Assembly (NCBI GenBank): GCA_023419315.1
Contig: JAEZYE010000036.1
Span: 1 to 64,000 of the forward strand
Source: Pseudomonadota bacterium
GTDB taxonomy: Bacteria; Pseudomonadota; Gammaproteobacteria; Xanthomonadales; Xanthomonadaceae
Length of the DNA: 64,000 nt
Direction: 5' to 3'
Positions 50,687 to 60,284 of the stretch are shown here, one piece after another; position 1 is the stretch's first letter, and each line of letters starts with the position of its first letter. The position numbers were made by a program, and so were the translations under genes. A model generated the notes under the pieces. It saw only the letters and a list, made by a program, of their open reading frames with translations. It was not told the DNA's origin and did no database searches.

Positions 50687-51873
50687 CAGCCGGCTCCGAA
50701 CAGCAGGACGGCGTTGCTGCCGCCGAAAGCAAACGAATGGCTCAGCGCGTAGCGCAGCGGTCGCGGGGCGACTTCGCCCGGTGCGACGAAGTGCAGCGCG
50801 GGCAGCCCCGAATCCGCTTCGCCGTCCCACCAGTGCGGTGGAAGTCGATGTTGCGGATTGCGCGCCAGCGACAACCAGCACAGGCCTGCCTCGATCGCGC
50901 CGGCCGCGCCCAGCGTGTGGCCGGTCAGCGGCTTGGTCGAACTGACCGGCACGCCGCCCGGCATCAGCGCATGCACGGCGCGGCTTTCCATCGCATCGTT
51001 CTGCGGCGTCGCGGTGCCGTGCAGGTTGATGTAGTCGACCTCCCCGGCATCCACGCCCGCCCGCGCAAGCGCCTGGGTGATCGCCGCGATGGCGCCCGTG
51101 CCGGTCGGTTCGGGTGCCGAAATGTGGTGGGCGTCGGCGGTTTCGCCCCAACCGGCAAGCCGCACCGGCCCGGGTTCTCGCGTCATCAGGAACAACGCCG
51201 CGCCTTCGCCGATGTTGATGCCGTTGCGATTGCGCGAGAAGGGATTGCAGCGCGCAGCGGACACCGAATCCAGCGCGCTGAATCCATCGATGGTGAAGCG
51301 GCACAGCGAGTCCGCGCCGCCTGCGATCACCGCGTCCACGATGCCGGCGCGCAGCAACCGCGCGCCGGACGCCAATGCTTTCGCACTGGAGGAACACGCG
51401 GTGGAGATGGTCCACGCCGGCCCGGTGATCCCGCTTTCAGCGGCGATGAAACGCGCGGGCGTGCCGATTTCCTGCTGCGCGTAATGGAAGCCGGAGGGCC
51501 ACTGGCCGTGCGCCTGTTGGTACGGCAGCGCCTGTTCCGATTCGCCAATGCCGGATGTGCTCGTGCCCAGCACGATCGCGATGCGCGACGCGCCGTAGCG
51601 CGCCATTGCGGCCTGCACTTCCGGGGCAATCTGGCGGTAGGCGCTGCGCAGCAAGGCGTTGTTGCGGCCGCGCAGTGCGACGGGATGATCGTCAAGCAAC
51701 GACAACGCATCGGAAGGCGCCGCGCCCAGCATCAGCGTGCGGCCCGGCGTCAGGGCCTCGGTGGATTGCAGTCCGCCGGGCGCGTCGGCGCGGAACAGCG
51801 CGTCGGCGACGGCTGCGGCGCCTTCGCCCAACGCGCAGGTGATGCCGAGCGCATTGAGATGGATCGCGCTCAA
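50686..51873 (-). CDS. Beta-ketoacyl-ACP synthase 2, aryl polyene cluster
   Basis: This is a 395-aa condensing enzyme with intact triad C160 (STACSSS), H285 (LHGTATP) and H319 (TGHTLGA). I place the start at TTG 51873. It overlaps the preceding stop (TTGA) and has GGAGG seven bases upstream, and the product then begins MSAIHLNALGITCALGEG as family members do. Longer in-frame starts would run into the DUF3261 gene. It is likely the starter-specific or second extending synthase. The rare TTG may lower its translation relative to neighbours. Confidence 0.9.
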   Translation of the reverse strand: MSAIHLNALGITCALGEGAAAVADALFRADAPGGLQSTEALTPGRTLMLGAAPSDALSLLDDHPVALRGRNNALLRSAYRQIAPEVQAAMARYGASRIAIVLGTSTSGIGESEQALPYQQAHGQWPSGFHYAQQEIGTPARFIAAESGITGPAWTISTACSSSAKALASGARLLRAGIVDAVIAGGADSLCRFTIDGFSALDSVSAARCNPFSRNRNGINIGEGAALFLMTREPGPVRLAGWGETADAHHISAPEPTGTGAIAAITQALARAGVDAGEVDYINLHGTATPQNDAMESRAVHALMPGGVPVSSTKPLTGHTLGAAGAIEAGLCWLSLARNPQHRLPPHWWDGEADSGLPALHFVAPGEVAPRPLRYALSHSFAFGGSNAVLLFGAG

Positions 51874-52418
51874 GGCGACGCCTCCATGACGGTTTCGATA
51901 TCCAGGCGATAGCCCTCGGCGCGGTTCTCGATGCGCAGCGACTGCGCACTTTCGCGGGTCAGCACGAGCCACGGCGCGCCGTCCTGCATCAGGCGGCGTT
52001 CGCGGCCATCATCCTCAATCGTCCAGCCGGCCGGCAGTACCGCGCGGATGCGCTCGGTCGGCCACAACGCGAACTGCAGGTCATCGAGCACGCGTTCACT
52101 GCGCACGGCCGCCGGCAACCAGGCGGCGCGCTGCTCATGCAACTGCTGGCCGTCCCATTGCAGGCGCACGCCGGACTGGCCCATCGCCTGCACCGCCAGG
52201 CGCACTTCCCCGGCGTCCACTTCCAGCAGCGCGTCCATGTCGCGCTGCTGCCGGCCGAACTCGAAATGCAGGCGCTGCTGCACGGCGATCGTTTTGCCGA
52301 GCGCGGCCGGCGCCAGCCGCAACGGCGGCAACGCGACAGCCGGCGCGGGCAACATGCGGTGCGCGCAGGCTGTCAGCGAAAGCAGCAGGCACAACCCCAT
52401 GGCGATCAGCCGGAACAC
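51870..52418 (-). CDS. DUF3261 lipoprotein
   Basis: The precursor is 182 aa from GTG 52418, which has GAGGA five bases upstream and overlaps the halogenase gene by 13 bases. The lipoprotein signal is LLSLTACAH (Cys 18). The mature part is a beta-rich domain with RLHFEFGRQQRDMDALLEVD. DUF3261 proteins accompany aryl polyene clusters. With the LolA-like and MMPL proteins they probably move the polyene lipid to the outer membrane. The exact role is unproven. Confidence 0.85.
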   Translation of the reverse strand: MFRLIAMGLCLLLSLTACAHRMLPAPAVALPPLRLAPAALGKTIAVQQRLHFEFGRQQRDMDALLEVDAGEVRLAVQAMGQSGVRLQWDGQQLHEQRAAWLPAAVRSERVLDDLQFALWPTERIRAVLPAGWTIEDDGRERRLMQDGAPWLVLTRESAQSLRIENRAEGYRLDIETVMEASP

Positions 52419-53656
52419 AGTTCCTCCAGCACGCGCAGTCGGCGCCCTTGCGCATCATCGACGTACGGATTGCGCGAGTCCCACGCATAGCCGGCGAGGA
52501 TCGAGCAGATCATGCCGCGGATGTCGGGCTGCTGGTTCGGGTGGTAGATGATTTTCTGGAAGCCGCCGGCATACCACGCTTCCACGAAGCGACGGAACGT
52601 CTTGACGCCGGCCCGCAGCGGAATGGCGTACTCCTGTTCCCAGTCCACCGCTTCACCGGCGTATTTGCGACGCAGGCACTCGGCGGCCAGTTCAGCGGAA
52701 TGGAACGCGATGGTCACGCCGGAAGAGAACACCGGATCGAGGAACTCGCCGGCATTGCCGAGCAACGCGAACCCCGGTCCCCACAGCGAGCTGACGTTGG
52801 CCGAATAACCGACGATCTGCCGCACCGGCATGATGCCCCACTCGGCATGCGCCAGCAGGCGCTCCAGGTTCGGGGCTTCGTTGACCGCGGTCTGCAGGCG
52901 CTCCATGTCGGTGCCGGTGTAGCGCTTCAGGAATTCGGGTTCGGCGACCACGCCAAGCGAGCACGTGCCGTTGGAGAACGGAATCGTCCAGTACCACACG
53001 TCCACATGCTCGGGATGCGTCGTGATCAGGATCTTGTTCCGGTCGAAAGCGGCATCGTGCGGGATGTTGTCGCGCACATGCGTGAAGATGGCGCCGCGCA
53101 CGGGGAAGTTGGACGGCGACTCCAGCTTCAGCAGGCGCGGCAGCAGGCGGGCGAAGCCGCTGGCGTCCAGCAGGAAGTCGGCTTCGATGATGTATTCCTC
53201 GCCGTCCGGCGAACGCACGGTCACGCGCGGCTGCTCACCCGCCTCGACGGCAAGCACTTCATGGCGGAAGCGCAGTTCTGCGCCCATGCGCTCGGCGCCG
53301 CGCGCCAGCACTTCGTCGAACACCGCGCGCTGCACCTGGTACGTCGTGCCCCAGCCGGGCGAGAACTTGTTGCGGAAATCGAACTCGGTGTGGCGGTCAC
53401 CGCAGGCGAACGCCGCGCCGTTCTTGTACTGGAAGCCGGCTTCGACCACGTCCTGCAGCAGGCCCGCGCGCTCGATGTATTCCATGCTCTGCGGCAGCAG
53501 GCTCTCGCCGATGGAAAAGCGCGGGAACTGCTCGCGCTCGAGCATCAGCACGCGGCGTCCTTGCTGGCGCAGCATCGCCGCCGCGACCGAGCCGGCCGGG
53601 CCTGCGCCGATGATCAGGATTTCCGTTTTTTCCGTCTTCATTCCTTGCACTCGCAT
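52406..53656 (-). CDS. Flavin-dependent halogenase-like oxidoreductase
   Basis: This 416-aa FAD enzyme has GAGPAG (17-22) for FAD binding, FPRFSIGESLLP (44-55) and the halogenase motif WYWTIP (221-226, WxWxIP). A Lys at 78 (QYKNGA) is in the place of the halide-activating Lys. Xanthomonadins are brominated aryl polyenes, so bromination or chlorination of the aryl head group is the likely job. The WxWxIP motif separates it from monooxygenases. The start may be ATG 53656 or 53641. The MMPL stop lies 12 bases upstream. Confidence 0.85.
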   Translation of the reverse strand: MRVQGMKTEKTEILIIGAGPAGSVAAAMLRQQGRRVLMLEREQFPRFSIGESLLPQSMEYIERAGLLQDVVEAGFQYKNGAAFACGDRHTEFDFRNKFSPGWGTTYQVQRAVFDEVLARGAERMGAELRFRHEVLAVEAGEQPRVTVRSPDGEEYIIEADFLLDASGFARLLPRLLKLESPSNFPVRGAIFTHVRDNIPHDAAFDRNKILITTHPEHVDVWYWTIPFSNGTCSLGVVAEPEFLKRYTGTDMERLQTAVNEAPNLERLLAHAEWGIMPVRQIVGYSANVSSLWGPGFALLGNAGEFLDPVFSSGVTIAFHSAELAAECLRRKYAGEAVDWEQEYAIPLRAGVKTFRRFVEAWYAGGFQKIIYHPNQQPDIRGMICSILAGYAWDSRNPYVDDAQGRRLRVLEELCSG

Positions 53657-53668
53657 GTCTTGTAGGGG

Positions 53669-56044
53669 TTAGGGGACCGGCGATGACGCGGCCGATGGGC
53701 GGAACAACGGGGAAATCAGCCACACCAGGCCGATGCCGAGCAGCAGCGTCAGGCCGAACGCGCGCAATGCCGGCGTGGCCGACAAGGCGAGCAGGCCGAA
53801 CGACAGCCACGTACTCGCCGCGCCGATGCAGACCGCCATCCACGCCGTGGGATCGCCGCGGTGTTCGCTGAGGAAGATGCCGTAGTCGATGCCCATGCCG
53901 AGCAGCAGCATCAGCGCCAGCACGTTGAACAACTGCACCGGCTGGCCCAGCCAGCCAAGCAGCGCGACCGTCAACGCGCCCGCAATCAGCGTGGGCAACA
54001 TCACGCGCCAGGCCGAGGCCCGGTAGCGCCACCACAACACGGCGAACACGAACGCGATGCCCGCAATCAGCAGGCCCGACATCAGGTGGCGGTAGTGGCG
54101 CAGCAGGTTGGAAAAATCGGCGGTCCGGTTGACCCAGCGCACACCGTCAATGCCGCCGGCCTGCGTCTCCAGCGCGGCCAGCGCTGCGGGATTGCCGAGG
54201 TCATCGATCATCACCACGCTCGCGACCTGGTCACCCAGACGGCCCAGCCAGAGATGGCGGAAGGGTTCGGACGCGGGCGACTTCAGCCAGGCATCGGCTT
54301 CAATCGGCGCGGCGTCGAACGATGCCCGTTGCAGCGGCTCGCCGAGTGCCTGGCCGACCTTGTCGATGACCTCGTTCTCGATGCGCGCGGTGAGCCGCGC
54401 GTCGTCCGCCTGTTGCCGCCGTGACGGCAACCAGTCGCTGACGGCGCGATGGCCGCGGATGATGCCGGCGTCGGCCAGACCGCGCAGGCGACGCGTCAGT
54501 GCTTCCTCTCGCTGCAGAACCTGCTCCGCATCCGCGCCGCGCACCAGATAGAACTGCGCCGGACTGGGCATGCCGAGCAGTCCTGCGATCTCGATCTGCT
54601 GCGCCATGAGTTCCGGCGGCGAGGATTGCAGGCTGCGCAGATCATCGTCGCCGCGCAGCTGCCACGCGCCGCCCACGATGGCCGCGAGAGTCACCAGCCC
54701 AACGACGCCCCACACTGCGTTCCCGCGCACACGCGGCCAGCGCGCGAGCGAGCCGCCGATGGCGCGCGAGAAACGCGTTTCGCGGACACGTCCGCCATCG
54801 AGCCAGGGAAATCCGCAGATCACCGTCATGAACGCGGCGGCCAGTCCGACCACCGAGAACAGCGCCATCTGCCGCAATCCCGGAAATGGCGCGAGCCCCA
54901 GCGCGAGATAAGCCGCCGCACTCGTAAGCAGGGCCAGCCACAGCCCCGGCAGAAGATGCCGCAGCAGCGACCAGCGCCGTTCCGCCGGAACGCCCTGGCG
55001 CGAGGCGAACCAGTGGATGCCGTAGTCCTCGGCCACGCCGACCAGGCTGGCGCCGAAGATCAGCGTCAGCAGGTGCACTTCGCCGAACACCCAGGCGGTC
55101 ACCGAAAGCGCCGTCGCGCATCCGATCAACAGCGAGGCGGCCACCAGCAGGATCGGCCGCAACGAACGGAACGCCAGGAATACCAGCAGCAGCACCGCCG
55201 CCAGCGAGCCCCAGCCAATCGTGTTGATCTCGCGGTTGGCCTGCACCGCGGCGGCTTCCGCATGCAACGGCACGCCCGCGTGCAGGATGCGCAGCGACGG
55301 CACCGCCGCATGGGCCGACACCGCGGCATGATCCAGCGCAGTGCCGATGACCGGCTCGCCGTCCAGCCGGAAGGCCGAGGCCCGCGTCTCGAACGTCAGC
55401 GCGGCCCAGTAACGTCCTCCGGCTTCGAGCAAGCCATCATCGCCGACGCGCAATCCGGAATCCGCCGCCCTCGCCTGCCACCATTGCGGCCACAGGCCCA
55501 GCGGATCCTGCCGCCACTCGGTCATGCGCGGCGTGCCCATCGGGCCGAACAGCGAAGCCAGCGCCGCCTGCGCGAGTTCGTCCGTGGAGGCGTTCTGCAA
55601 CTGTGTTCGTTGCGCCGAGGTCAGCAGACCATCGCGATGGGCCGAGTAGAACGCCTGCGCGCGTGGAAACCAGTCCGCCGCGCTACCGGTCGCGACGAAC
55701 GGCAACGCGTGTGCGCGCTCCTGCGCCGCCAGCGACTGGCGGAAGCGCTGTTCGGCGACTTTCGCCTGCGCCGCATCGGGCGCGCCCAGCAGGACCACCA
55801 TCTGCCGAGCGCTCGCGCTGGCGATGCGCTCGGTGGCGTCGGCCAGCACCCGGTCATCGGCATCGCGCGGCAACATCGCGAGGATGTCGCTGTCGATCGG
55901 CGGATGCTTCCAGAACTGCCACTGATGGAATGCGACGACTGCGACGATCAGCAGCCACGCCAGCGACAGCCAGCGCCAGCGACGTCGCCACGCCTCGTCC
56001 GTCGAGCCGCCGGCGTCAGTCAAAACGACGGGCCTCTTCCGCAT
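53669..56044 (-). CDS. MMPL/RND-family exporter
   Basis: This inner membrane transporter has about 791 aa. A first helix (SLAWLLIVAVVAFHQW) precedes a large periplasmic domain. Two RND-like blocks follow, VAEDYGIHWFASR (about 350) and LLLGMGIDYGIFLSEH (about 715), each with the conserved Asp-Tyr-Gly-Ile motif that couples proton flow. It probably exports the polyene lipid or its precursor. ATG 56044 is my choice; TTG 56023, which overlaps the LolA stop more tightly, is an alternative. The ATG overlaps the preceding gene by 29 bases. Confidence 0.88.
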   Translation of the reverse strand: MRKRPVVLTDAGGSTDEAWRRRWRWLSLAWLLIVAVVAFHQWQFWKHPPIDSDILAMLPRDADDRVLADATERIASASARQMVVLLGAPDAAQAKVAEQRFRQSLAAQERAHALPFVATGSAADWFPRAQAFYSAHRDGLLTSAQRTQLQNASTDELAQAALASLFGPMGTPRMTEWRQDPLGLWPQWWQARAADSGLRVGDDGLLEAGGRYWAALTFETRASAFRLDGEPVIGTALDHAAVSAHAAVPSLRILHAGVPLHAEAAAVQANREINTIGWGSLAAVLLLVFLAFRSLRPILLVAASLLIGCATALSVTAWVFGEVHLLTLIFGASLVGVAEDYGIHWFASRQGVPAERRWSLLRHLLPGLWLALLTSAAAYLALGLAPFPGLRQMALFSVVGLAAAFMTVICGFPWLDGGRVRETRFSRAIGGSLARWPRVRGNAVWGVVGLVTLAAIVGGAWQLRGDDDLRSLQSSPPELMAQQIEIAGLLGMPSPAQFYLVRGADAEQVLQREEALTRRLRGLADAGIIRGHRAVSDWLPSRRQQADDARLTARIENEVIDKVGQALGEPLQRASFDAAPIEADAWLKSPASEPFRHLWLGRLGDQVASVVMIDDLGNPAALAALETQAGGIDGVRWVNRTADFSNLLRHYRHLMSGLLIAGIAFVFAVLWWRYRASAWRVMLPTLIAGALTVALLGWLGQPVQLFNVLALMLLLGMGIDYGIFLSEHRGDPTAWMAVCIGAASTWLSFGLLALSATPALRAFGLTLLLGIGLVWLISPLFRPSAASSPVP

Positions 56045-56633
56045 CGAGCCTGGCAGGCGCATCGGTGATGGCGCTGAAATCCAGCTTCGTCCGGTCGCCG
56101 TTGGCCTCCTCGATTTCCACCGCGCGCACATAGCGGTCGCCACTCAGCACGATGCGGCTGAACGCCTGCGCCAATGCGGCCGAGCGCGGCTTCAGCGCCA
56201 GCTTCCAGCCATTGCCCGGCAACGCCTCGACCTGTGTTTCGAAACGCGAGGAGAGCGCCGCGACATCGCCACTGACCAGCGCGAACATCATCGCGTTGAC
56301 CGAGCGCAACGCAGGCTGCTGGCGCGCATCCACTTCCACCCGCTGGCGGCCGTCGCTGCCGCGGCTGAGGATGCGATCACGCGTCACCACCATCTCCGAG
56401 GGAAACGGCTTGAGCGTCGTCCAGATCACGCCCTTGTCGCGGGAAACGACGAAGCGGCCCTGCGAGCGCAACGGGTTGCGGAAACCGGTGATGCGCTTTT
56501 CCTGGACGAACTCGCCACGCAGCACGTCCACGCGCGCGACCCGCTGCTGCACCAGGCCTATATCCGCCGCCCACGCCCACAGCGGCGACAATGCAACCAG
56601 CGCGACCAGCCACTTCATCATCCGCTGCTTCAT
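56016..56633 (-). CDS. LolA-like outer membrane lipoprotein carrier
   Basis: The periplasmic protein is 205 aa with a signal peptide (about 1-22). The LolA/LppX half-barrel includes LRGEFVQEKRITGFRNPLRSQGRFVVSR, split at residues 39-66, then GVIWTTLKPFPSEMVV. Such LolA paralogues in pigment clusters likely carry the lipophilic polyene across the periplasm after export by the MMPL protein. The ATG is in an ATGA overlap with the thioesterase stop. Confidence 0.88.
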   Translation of the reverse strand: MKQRMMKWLVALVALSPLWAWAADIGLVQQRVARVDVLRGEFVQEKRITGFRNPLRSQGRFVVSRDKGVIWTTLKPFPSEMVVTRDRILSRGSDGRQRVEVDARQQPALRSVNAMMFALVSGDVAALSSRFETQVEALPGNGWKLALKPRSAALAQAFSRIVLSGDRYVRAVEIEEANGDRTKLDFSAITDAPARLDAEEARRFD

Positions 56634-57049
56634 GCGGGCTGCACTCCCAGCCGTTCGAACAGTACCGCCGGGCACACGTACTGCATGTCGCCGCTGCGCG
56701 CATCGACCGCCACCTGCAAGGTATGCGCCTTGGTCAGCACCTGATCGGTGCCGGCGTCGCGGATGACGTAATCCAGCCGCAGCCGGTTTTCCCATTCCGT
56801 GATCTGTGCGTGCACGCGCAGCGCCTGTCCGTAGCGCAATGGCCGGATGTACTTGATGCGTGCATCCACGACCGGCCACATGTAACCGGAGGCTTCCATC
56901 TGCGGATAGTCGTAGTCGTAGCGCTGCAGCAGCGCGCAACGCGCGATTTCCAGGTACTTGAAGTAGTTGCCGTGCCATACGACCTGCATTGGATCGCAAT
57001 CGTGGAAGGCCGGCGTCAGCGGGATTTCGATGGAGAGATCAGTCGCCAT
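56630..57049 (-). CDS. 4HBT-type hotdog thioesterase
   Basis: The product is 139 aa. The motif HDCDPMQVVWHGNYFKYLE (residues 16-34) with the catalytic Asp is typical of 4-hydroxybenzoyl-CoA thioesterase-like hotdogs. It would release the finished chain or edit misprimed ACPs. The gene overlaps the end of the ammonia-lyase gene by 11 bases and couples to the LolA-like gene. Substrate is inferred from context only. Confidence 0.9.
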   Translation of the reverse strand: MATDLSIEIPLTPAFHDCDPMQVVWHGNYFKYLEIARCALLQRYDYDYPQMEASGYMWPVVDARIKYIRPLRYGQALRVHAQITEWENRLRLDYVIRDAGTDQVLTKAHTLQVAVDARSGDMQYVCPAVLFERLGVQPA

Positions 57050-58592
57050 ACATCACCCAGGCGCGCTCGCGCAGCCACCTGCACAACTGGCGCAATTCGT
57101 GATCCAGTGCGCGATCCTCTTCGACCAGCGCAATGCGGCCGCGCAGATCGGCATACATCGCGGCGGCTTCTTCACCCAGTTCGGCGGAGCCGCCGGCCCG
57201 CGCACGCAGTTCGATGGCCTGGCGGGCGGCGATCAGCATGGCGGCGACCACCTGTTCGGTCAGTTCGATGACGCGCAGGCAATCGCGCGCGGCGATGGTG
57301 CCCATGCTGACCTTGTCCTGGTTGTGGCATTCGGTCGAACGCGAAAACACCGAGGCCGGCATCGTCAGCTTCAGCGCTTCGGCTGTCCACGCCGATACGC
57401 TGATCTGCAGCGCCTTCAACCCGTGGTTGATGGCTGCGCGCGGGCCCGGCGACCCCGACAGGTTCGACGGCAACCCGTGGTTGAAACGCGTATCGACGAG
57501 CAGCGCGAGCTGGCGGTCCAGCAGGTCGGCGAGATTTGCGATGGCGTTCTTCAGCGCATCCATCGCGAACGCGATATGCCCGCCGTAGAAGTGGCCGCCA
57601 TGCAGGATCTGGCCGCGATCCGGATCAATCAGCGGGTTGTCGTTCGCGCTGTTGAGTTCGGTCTCGATGAGCTGGCGCAGGAACGGCAGTGCGTCCTCGA
57701 CCACGCCGATGACGTGCGGCGCACAGCGCAGCGAATAGCGATCCTGCAAGCGCTGCTCGTTGCGGGGCGGACGGTCGCTGTGCAGATCCTCGCGCAGGCG
57801 CGCGGCGATGCGGGTCTGGCCGGGATGCGGCTTGGCCGCGAACAGCACTTCGTCGAAGTGATGCGCGTTGCCGTCGCTGGCCAGCACGTTGAACGCAGTC
57901 AGGCGTGTCGCCATGCGGCACAGGTAATCGGCACGCTCCCAGGCCAGACAGGCCAGCGCGGTCATCACCGCGGTGCCATTCATGATCGCCAGCCCTTCCT
58001 TCGGGCGCAGGCGCAGCGGCTGCATGCCGATTTCAGCCAACGCGTCTGCGGCCGGGCGACGCACGCCGGCGTGCATGACCTCGCGTTCGCCGCACAGCAC
58101 CGCGGCCACATAGGACAGCGGCGTCAGGTCACCGCTCGCACCGACCGAACCTTCCGCCGGGATCAACGGCAGCACATCGTGACGGAGCAACGATTCCAGG
58201 CCTTGCAGCAGGCCCAGGCTCACGCCCGACATGCCGCGCGACAGCGAAGCCAGCCGCGCGGCGAGCACGGCACGGGTTTCGTCCGCATCGAGGAAACGGC
58301 CCAGTCCGCAGCCGTGATACGTGTACAGGTGGTGCGGCAATTCCGCGACCAGATCGACCGGGATGTTCACCGTGCACGAATCGCCGTAGCCGGTGGTCAC
58401 ACCGTAGATCACGCCGTCCTCGCGCAAGACGCGATCGAGAAACTCCGCGCCGCGATGGATGCGCGCGACGAACTCCCCGTCCCGCGACAGTTGCGCACTG
58501 CATTGCCGGCGCGACAGCGCCACCACATCCTCGATGCTCAGCGGAGCATCACCAAACCGGACGGCGCCGGCATCATCCACGGGAAGCGTCAT
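57039..58592 (-). CDS. HAL/PAL/TAL-family aromatic amino acid ammonia-lyase
   Basis: The protein has 517 aa. The self-cyclising A152-S153-G154 (GSVGASGDLTPLS) forms the MIO electrophile, and Y63 (IYGVTTGYG) is the catalytic base. The substrate-selectivity segment reads TYHGCGLG (91-98), unlike the SH of histidine lyases and the HL of bacterial tyrosine lyases. It may supply an aryl acrylate starter, or amino group chemistry, to the polyene pathway. In xanthomonads 3-hydroxybenzoate is the known precursor, so the lyase's role is open. It overlaps both neighbours. Confidence 0.88.
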   Translation of the reverse strand: MTLPVDDAGAVRFGDAPLSIEDVVALSRRQCSAQLSRDGEFVARIHRGAEFLDRVLREDGVIYGVTTGYGDSCTVNIPVDLVAELPHHLYTYHGCGLGRFLDADETRAVLAARLASLSRGMSGVSLGLLQGLESLLRHDVLPLIPAEGSVGASGDLTPLSYVAAVLCGEREVMHAGVRRPAADALAEIGMQPLRLRPKEGLAIMNGTAVMTALACLAWERADYLCRMATRLTAFNVLASDGNAHHFDEVLFAAKPHPGQTRIAARLREDLHSDRPPRNEQRLQDRYSLRCAPHVIGVVEDALPFLRQLIETELNSANDNPLIDPDRGQILHGGHFYGGHIAFAMDALKNAIANLADLLDRQLALLVDTRFNHGLPSNLSGSPGPRAAINHGLKALQISVSAWTAEALKLTMPASVFSRSTECHNQDKVSMGTIAARDCLRVIELTEQVVAAMLIAARQAIELRARAGGSAELGEEAAAMYADLRGRIALVEEDRALDHELRQLCRWLRERAWVMYGD

Positions 58593-59526
58593 GGGTTACC
58601 TGATCCCAGAAAGGGAAAAAATTGAACCAGTCGAAAGGCGCCTGCACGACCTGCCGTTCCAGCCATTGCGCAAAGCGCCCGGCATGTTCGGCCAGCGCCG
58701 CGTCGCGTGAACCGCGCGGCAGCCGGATCGCATCGGCGAAATGTTCGAAGCGGACTTCATAGCCGTCGCCCCGATGTGTGCAGGCCATCGTGAACACCGC
58801 GCAGCCCAGCGCGGACGCCAGCGCGTAGGCGCCAATCGGGAACGGCGCGGGATGCCCCAGGAACGGGGCATGCACGCCGCGTCCTCCCTGCAAGGGCACC
58901 CGATCACCGGCAATGGCGACGAATTCACCGGCGGCCACGCGCTCGGCCAGCAGCGACGCAATGCCCGGCCCCATGTCGGTCACCTGCAGCAGGCGCACGC
59001 CGTTGGCAGGGTCGAGCCGATCAAGCAGGCGATTGAACTTGGCCGCATGCGCGGTATGCACCAGCGCGGTAAGGCGGAAGCCCGGCACATGATCGGCCAG
59101 CACCTGGCACAGCTCCAGGCAACCGATATGCGCGGTGATGATCAGGCCGCCCTCGCCCTTGGCGACCTGCTGCATCATCACGTCGCGATGGGTGATGACG
59201 CGCTCGGGCGGATAACGACCGCCCATCGCGAGAATCTTGTCGAGCAGGGTTTCGGCGAAGGCGAGGAAATGCCGGACGCTCGCGCCCTTGCCCGGCGCGG
59301 CCGGCAACGCCTCCGGCGCGTGCGCATGCAGGCGTTGCAGATACTGCATCGACGCGCGACGCGCTGTCGCGTTCGCCACCCAGTGGAACAGCACGACCGG
59401 ATACAGGCAGGCGCGGAATGGCCAGCGTCCCAGCCAGCGATAGACAGCGCACAGGAAACGCACGCCGTTGACCGACGTGGATTCGGCGATGTCCGCCCAG
59501 TGCGGCTGGCGCTGCGCGTCGCTCAT
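58573..59526 (-). CDS. LpxL/HtrB-like acyltransferase
   Basis: This is a 317-aa membrane-associated acyltransferase of the lysophospholipid acyltransferase superfamily. An N-terminal hydrophobic stretch (FRACLYPVVLFHWVA) precedes TAHIGCLELC, the HX4E catalytic motif (about residue 145), then GDRVPLQGGRG. It probably attaches an acyl chain, perhaps the polyene itself, to a lipid or sugar head group. ATG 59526 is set by ATGA overlap with the glycosyltransferase stop; a longer open frame upstream lies within that gene. Confidence 0.88.
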   Translation of the reverse strand: MSDAQRQPHWADIAESTSVNGVRFLCAVYRWLGRWPFRACLYPVVLFHWVANATARRASMQYLQRLHAHAPEALPAAPGKGASVRHFLAFAETLLDKILAMGGRYPPERVITHRDVMMQQVAKGEGGLIITAHIGCLELCQVLADHVPGFRLTALVHTAHAAKFNRLLDRLDPANGVRLLQVTDMGPGIASLLAERVAAGEFVAIAGDRVPLQGGRGVHAPFLGHPAPFPIGAYALASALGCAVFTMACTHRGDGYEVRFEHFADAIRLPRGSRDAALAEHAGRFAQWLERQVVQAPFDWFNFFPFWDQVTHDASRG

Positions 59527-60284
59527 GCCGGCATGCGCCTGCCATGCCGCATCCAGCCCGGCAGCCGCCGCACCATGCCGAAGAACAGCCGCGCATGCAT
59601 CCGGCTGATGCGCACGTTGTCGCGCCACACATCGAAATGCGACACGCCGTCGCTCGGATAGGTGACCCGTGTACGCAGGTTCCGCACCGGCACGCCCCGC
59701 CAGAACAGCCGCACGATGACTTCGATGTCGAAGTCCATGCGCAGGCCGATGGTTTCCTCTTCCATCAAGCGGATGACCGGCGCCAGCGGATAGACGCGGA
59801 ACCCGCACATGGAATCGCGGATGGTCAGCGAGAGCGTGTTGATCCAGACCCACACGTGCGTCAGGTAGCGGCCATACAACCGTCCTTTCGGCACGCTGGC
59901 GTCGTACTCGGGAATCCCGCAGATGATGGCGCCGGGATGTTCGGCCGAAGCCACGATGAAGCGCGGAATGTCACGCGGATCGTGCTGGCCGTCGGCGTCG
60001 ATCTGCAGCACGCGGGAATAGCCGAGCCGATGCGCTTCGCGAAAGCCCGCCAGCACCGCCCCGCCCTTGCCCGAGTTGCGCACCAGCCGCAGCAGTCGCA
60101 CGCGCGGTGCATGCTGCTGCGCCAGTGCGTCGAGGACCCGCGCGCACGCCTCGCCGGATCCGTCATCGACCAGCAGGCAATCGCAAGCGGAATCGAGCAC
60201 GCCGGCCACCATCGCGCCGATGGCGTGCTCGTGATCGAACACCGGGATGATCACCAGGGGCAGATCGGTGCGCATGGCGTTCAT
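59523..60284 (-). CDS. Family 2 glycosyltransferase
   Basis: The product is a 253-aa GT-A fold enzyme. LVIIPVFDHEHAIGAMV begins the nucleotide-binding fold, LVDDGSG and LQIDADGQHDP supply the metal-binding acidic motifs, and RDSMCGFRVYPL follows. It lacks transmembrane helices of its own. A sugar or dolichol-phosphate-type transfer to the aryl head group or lipid is the likely task. Start and stop both overlap neighbours by ATGA. Confidence 0.9.
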   Translation of the reverse strand: MNAMRTDLPLVIIPVFDHEHAIGAMVAGVLDSACDCLLVDDGSGEACARVLDALAQQHAPRVRLLRLVRNSGKGGAVLAGFREAHRLGYSRVLQIDADGQHDPRDIPRFIVASAEHPGAIICGIPEYDASVPKGRLYGRYLTHVWVWINTLSLTIRDSMCGFRVYPLAPVIRLMEEETIGLRMDFDIEVIVRLFWRGVPVRNLRTRVTYPSDGVSHFDVWRDNVRISRMHARLFFGMVRRLPGWMRHGRRMPA

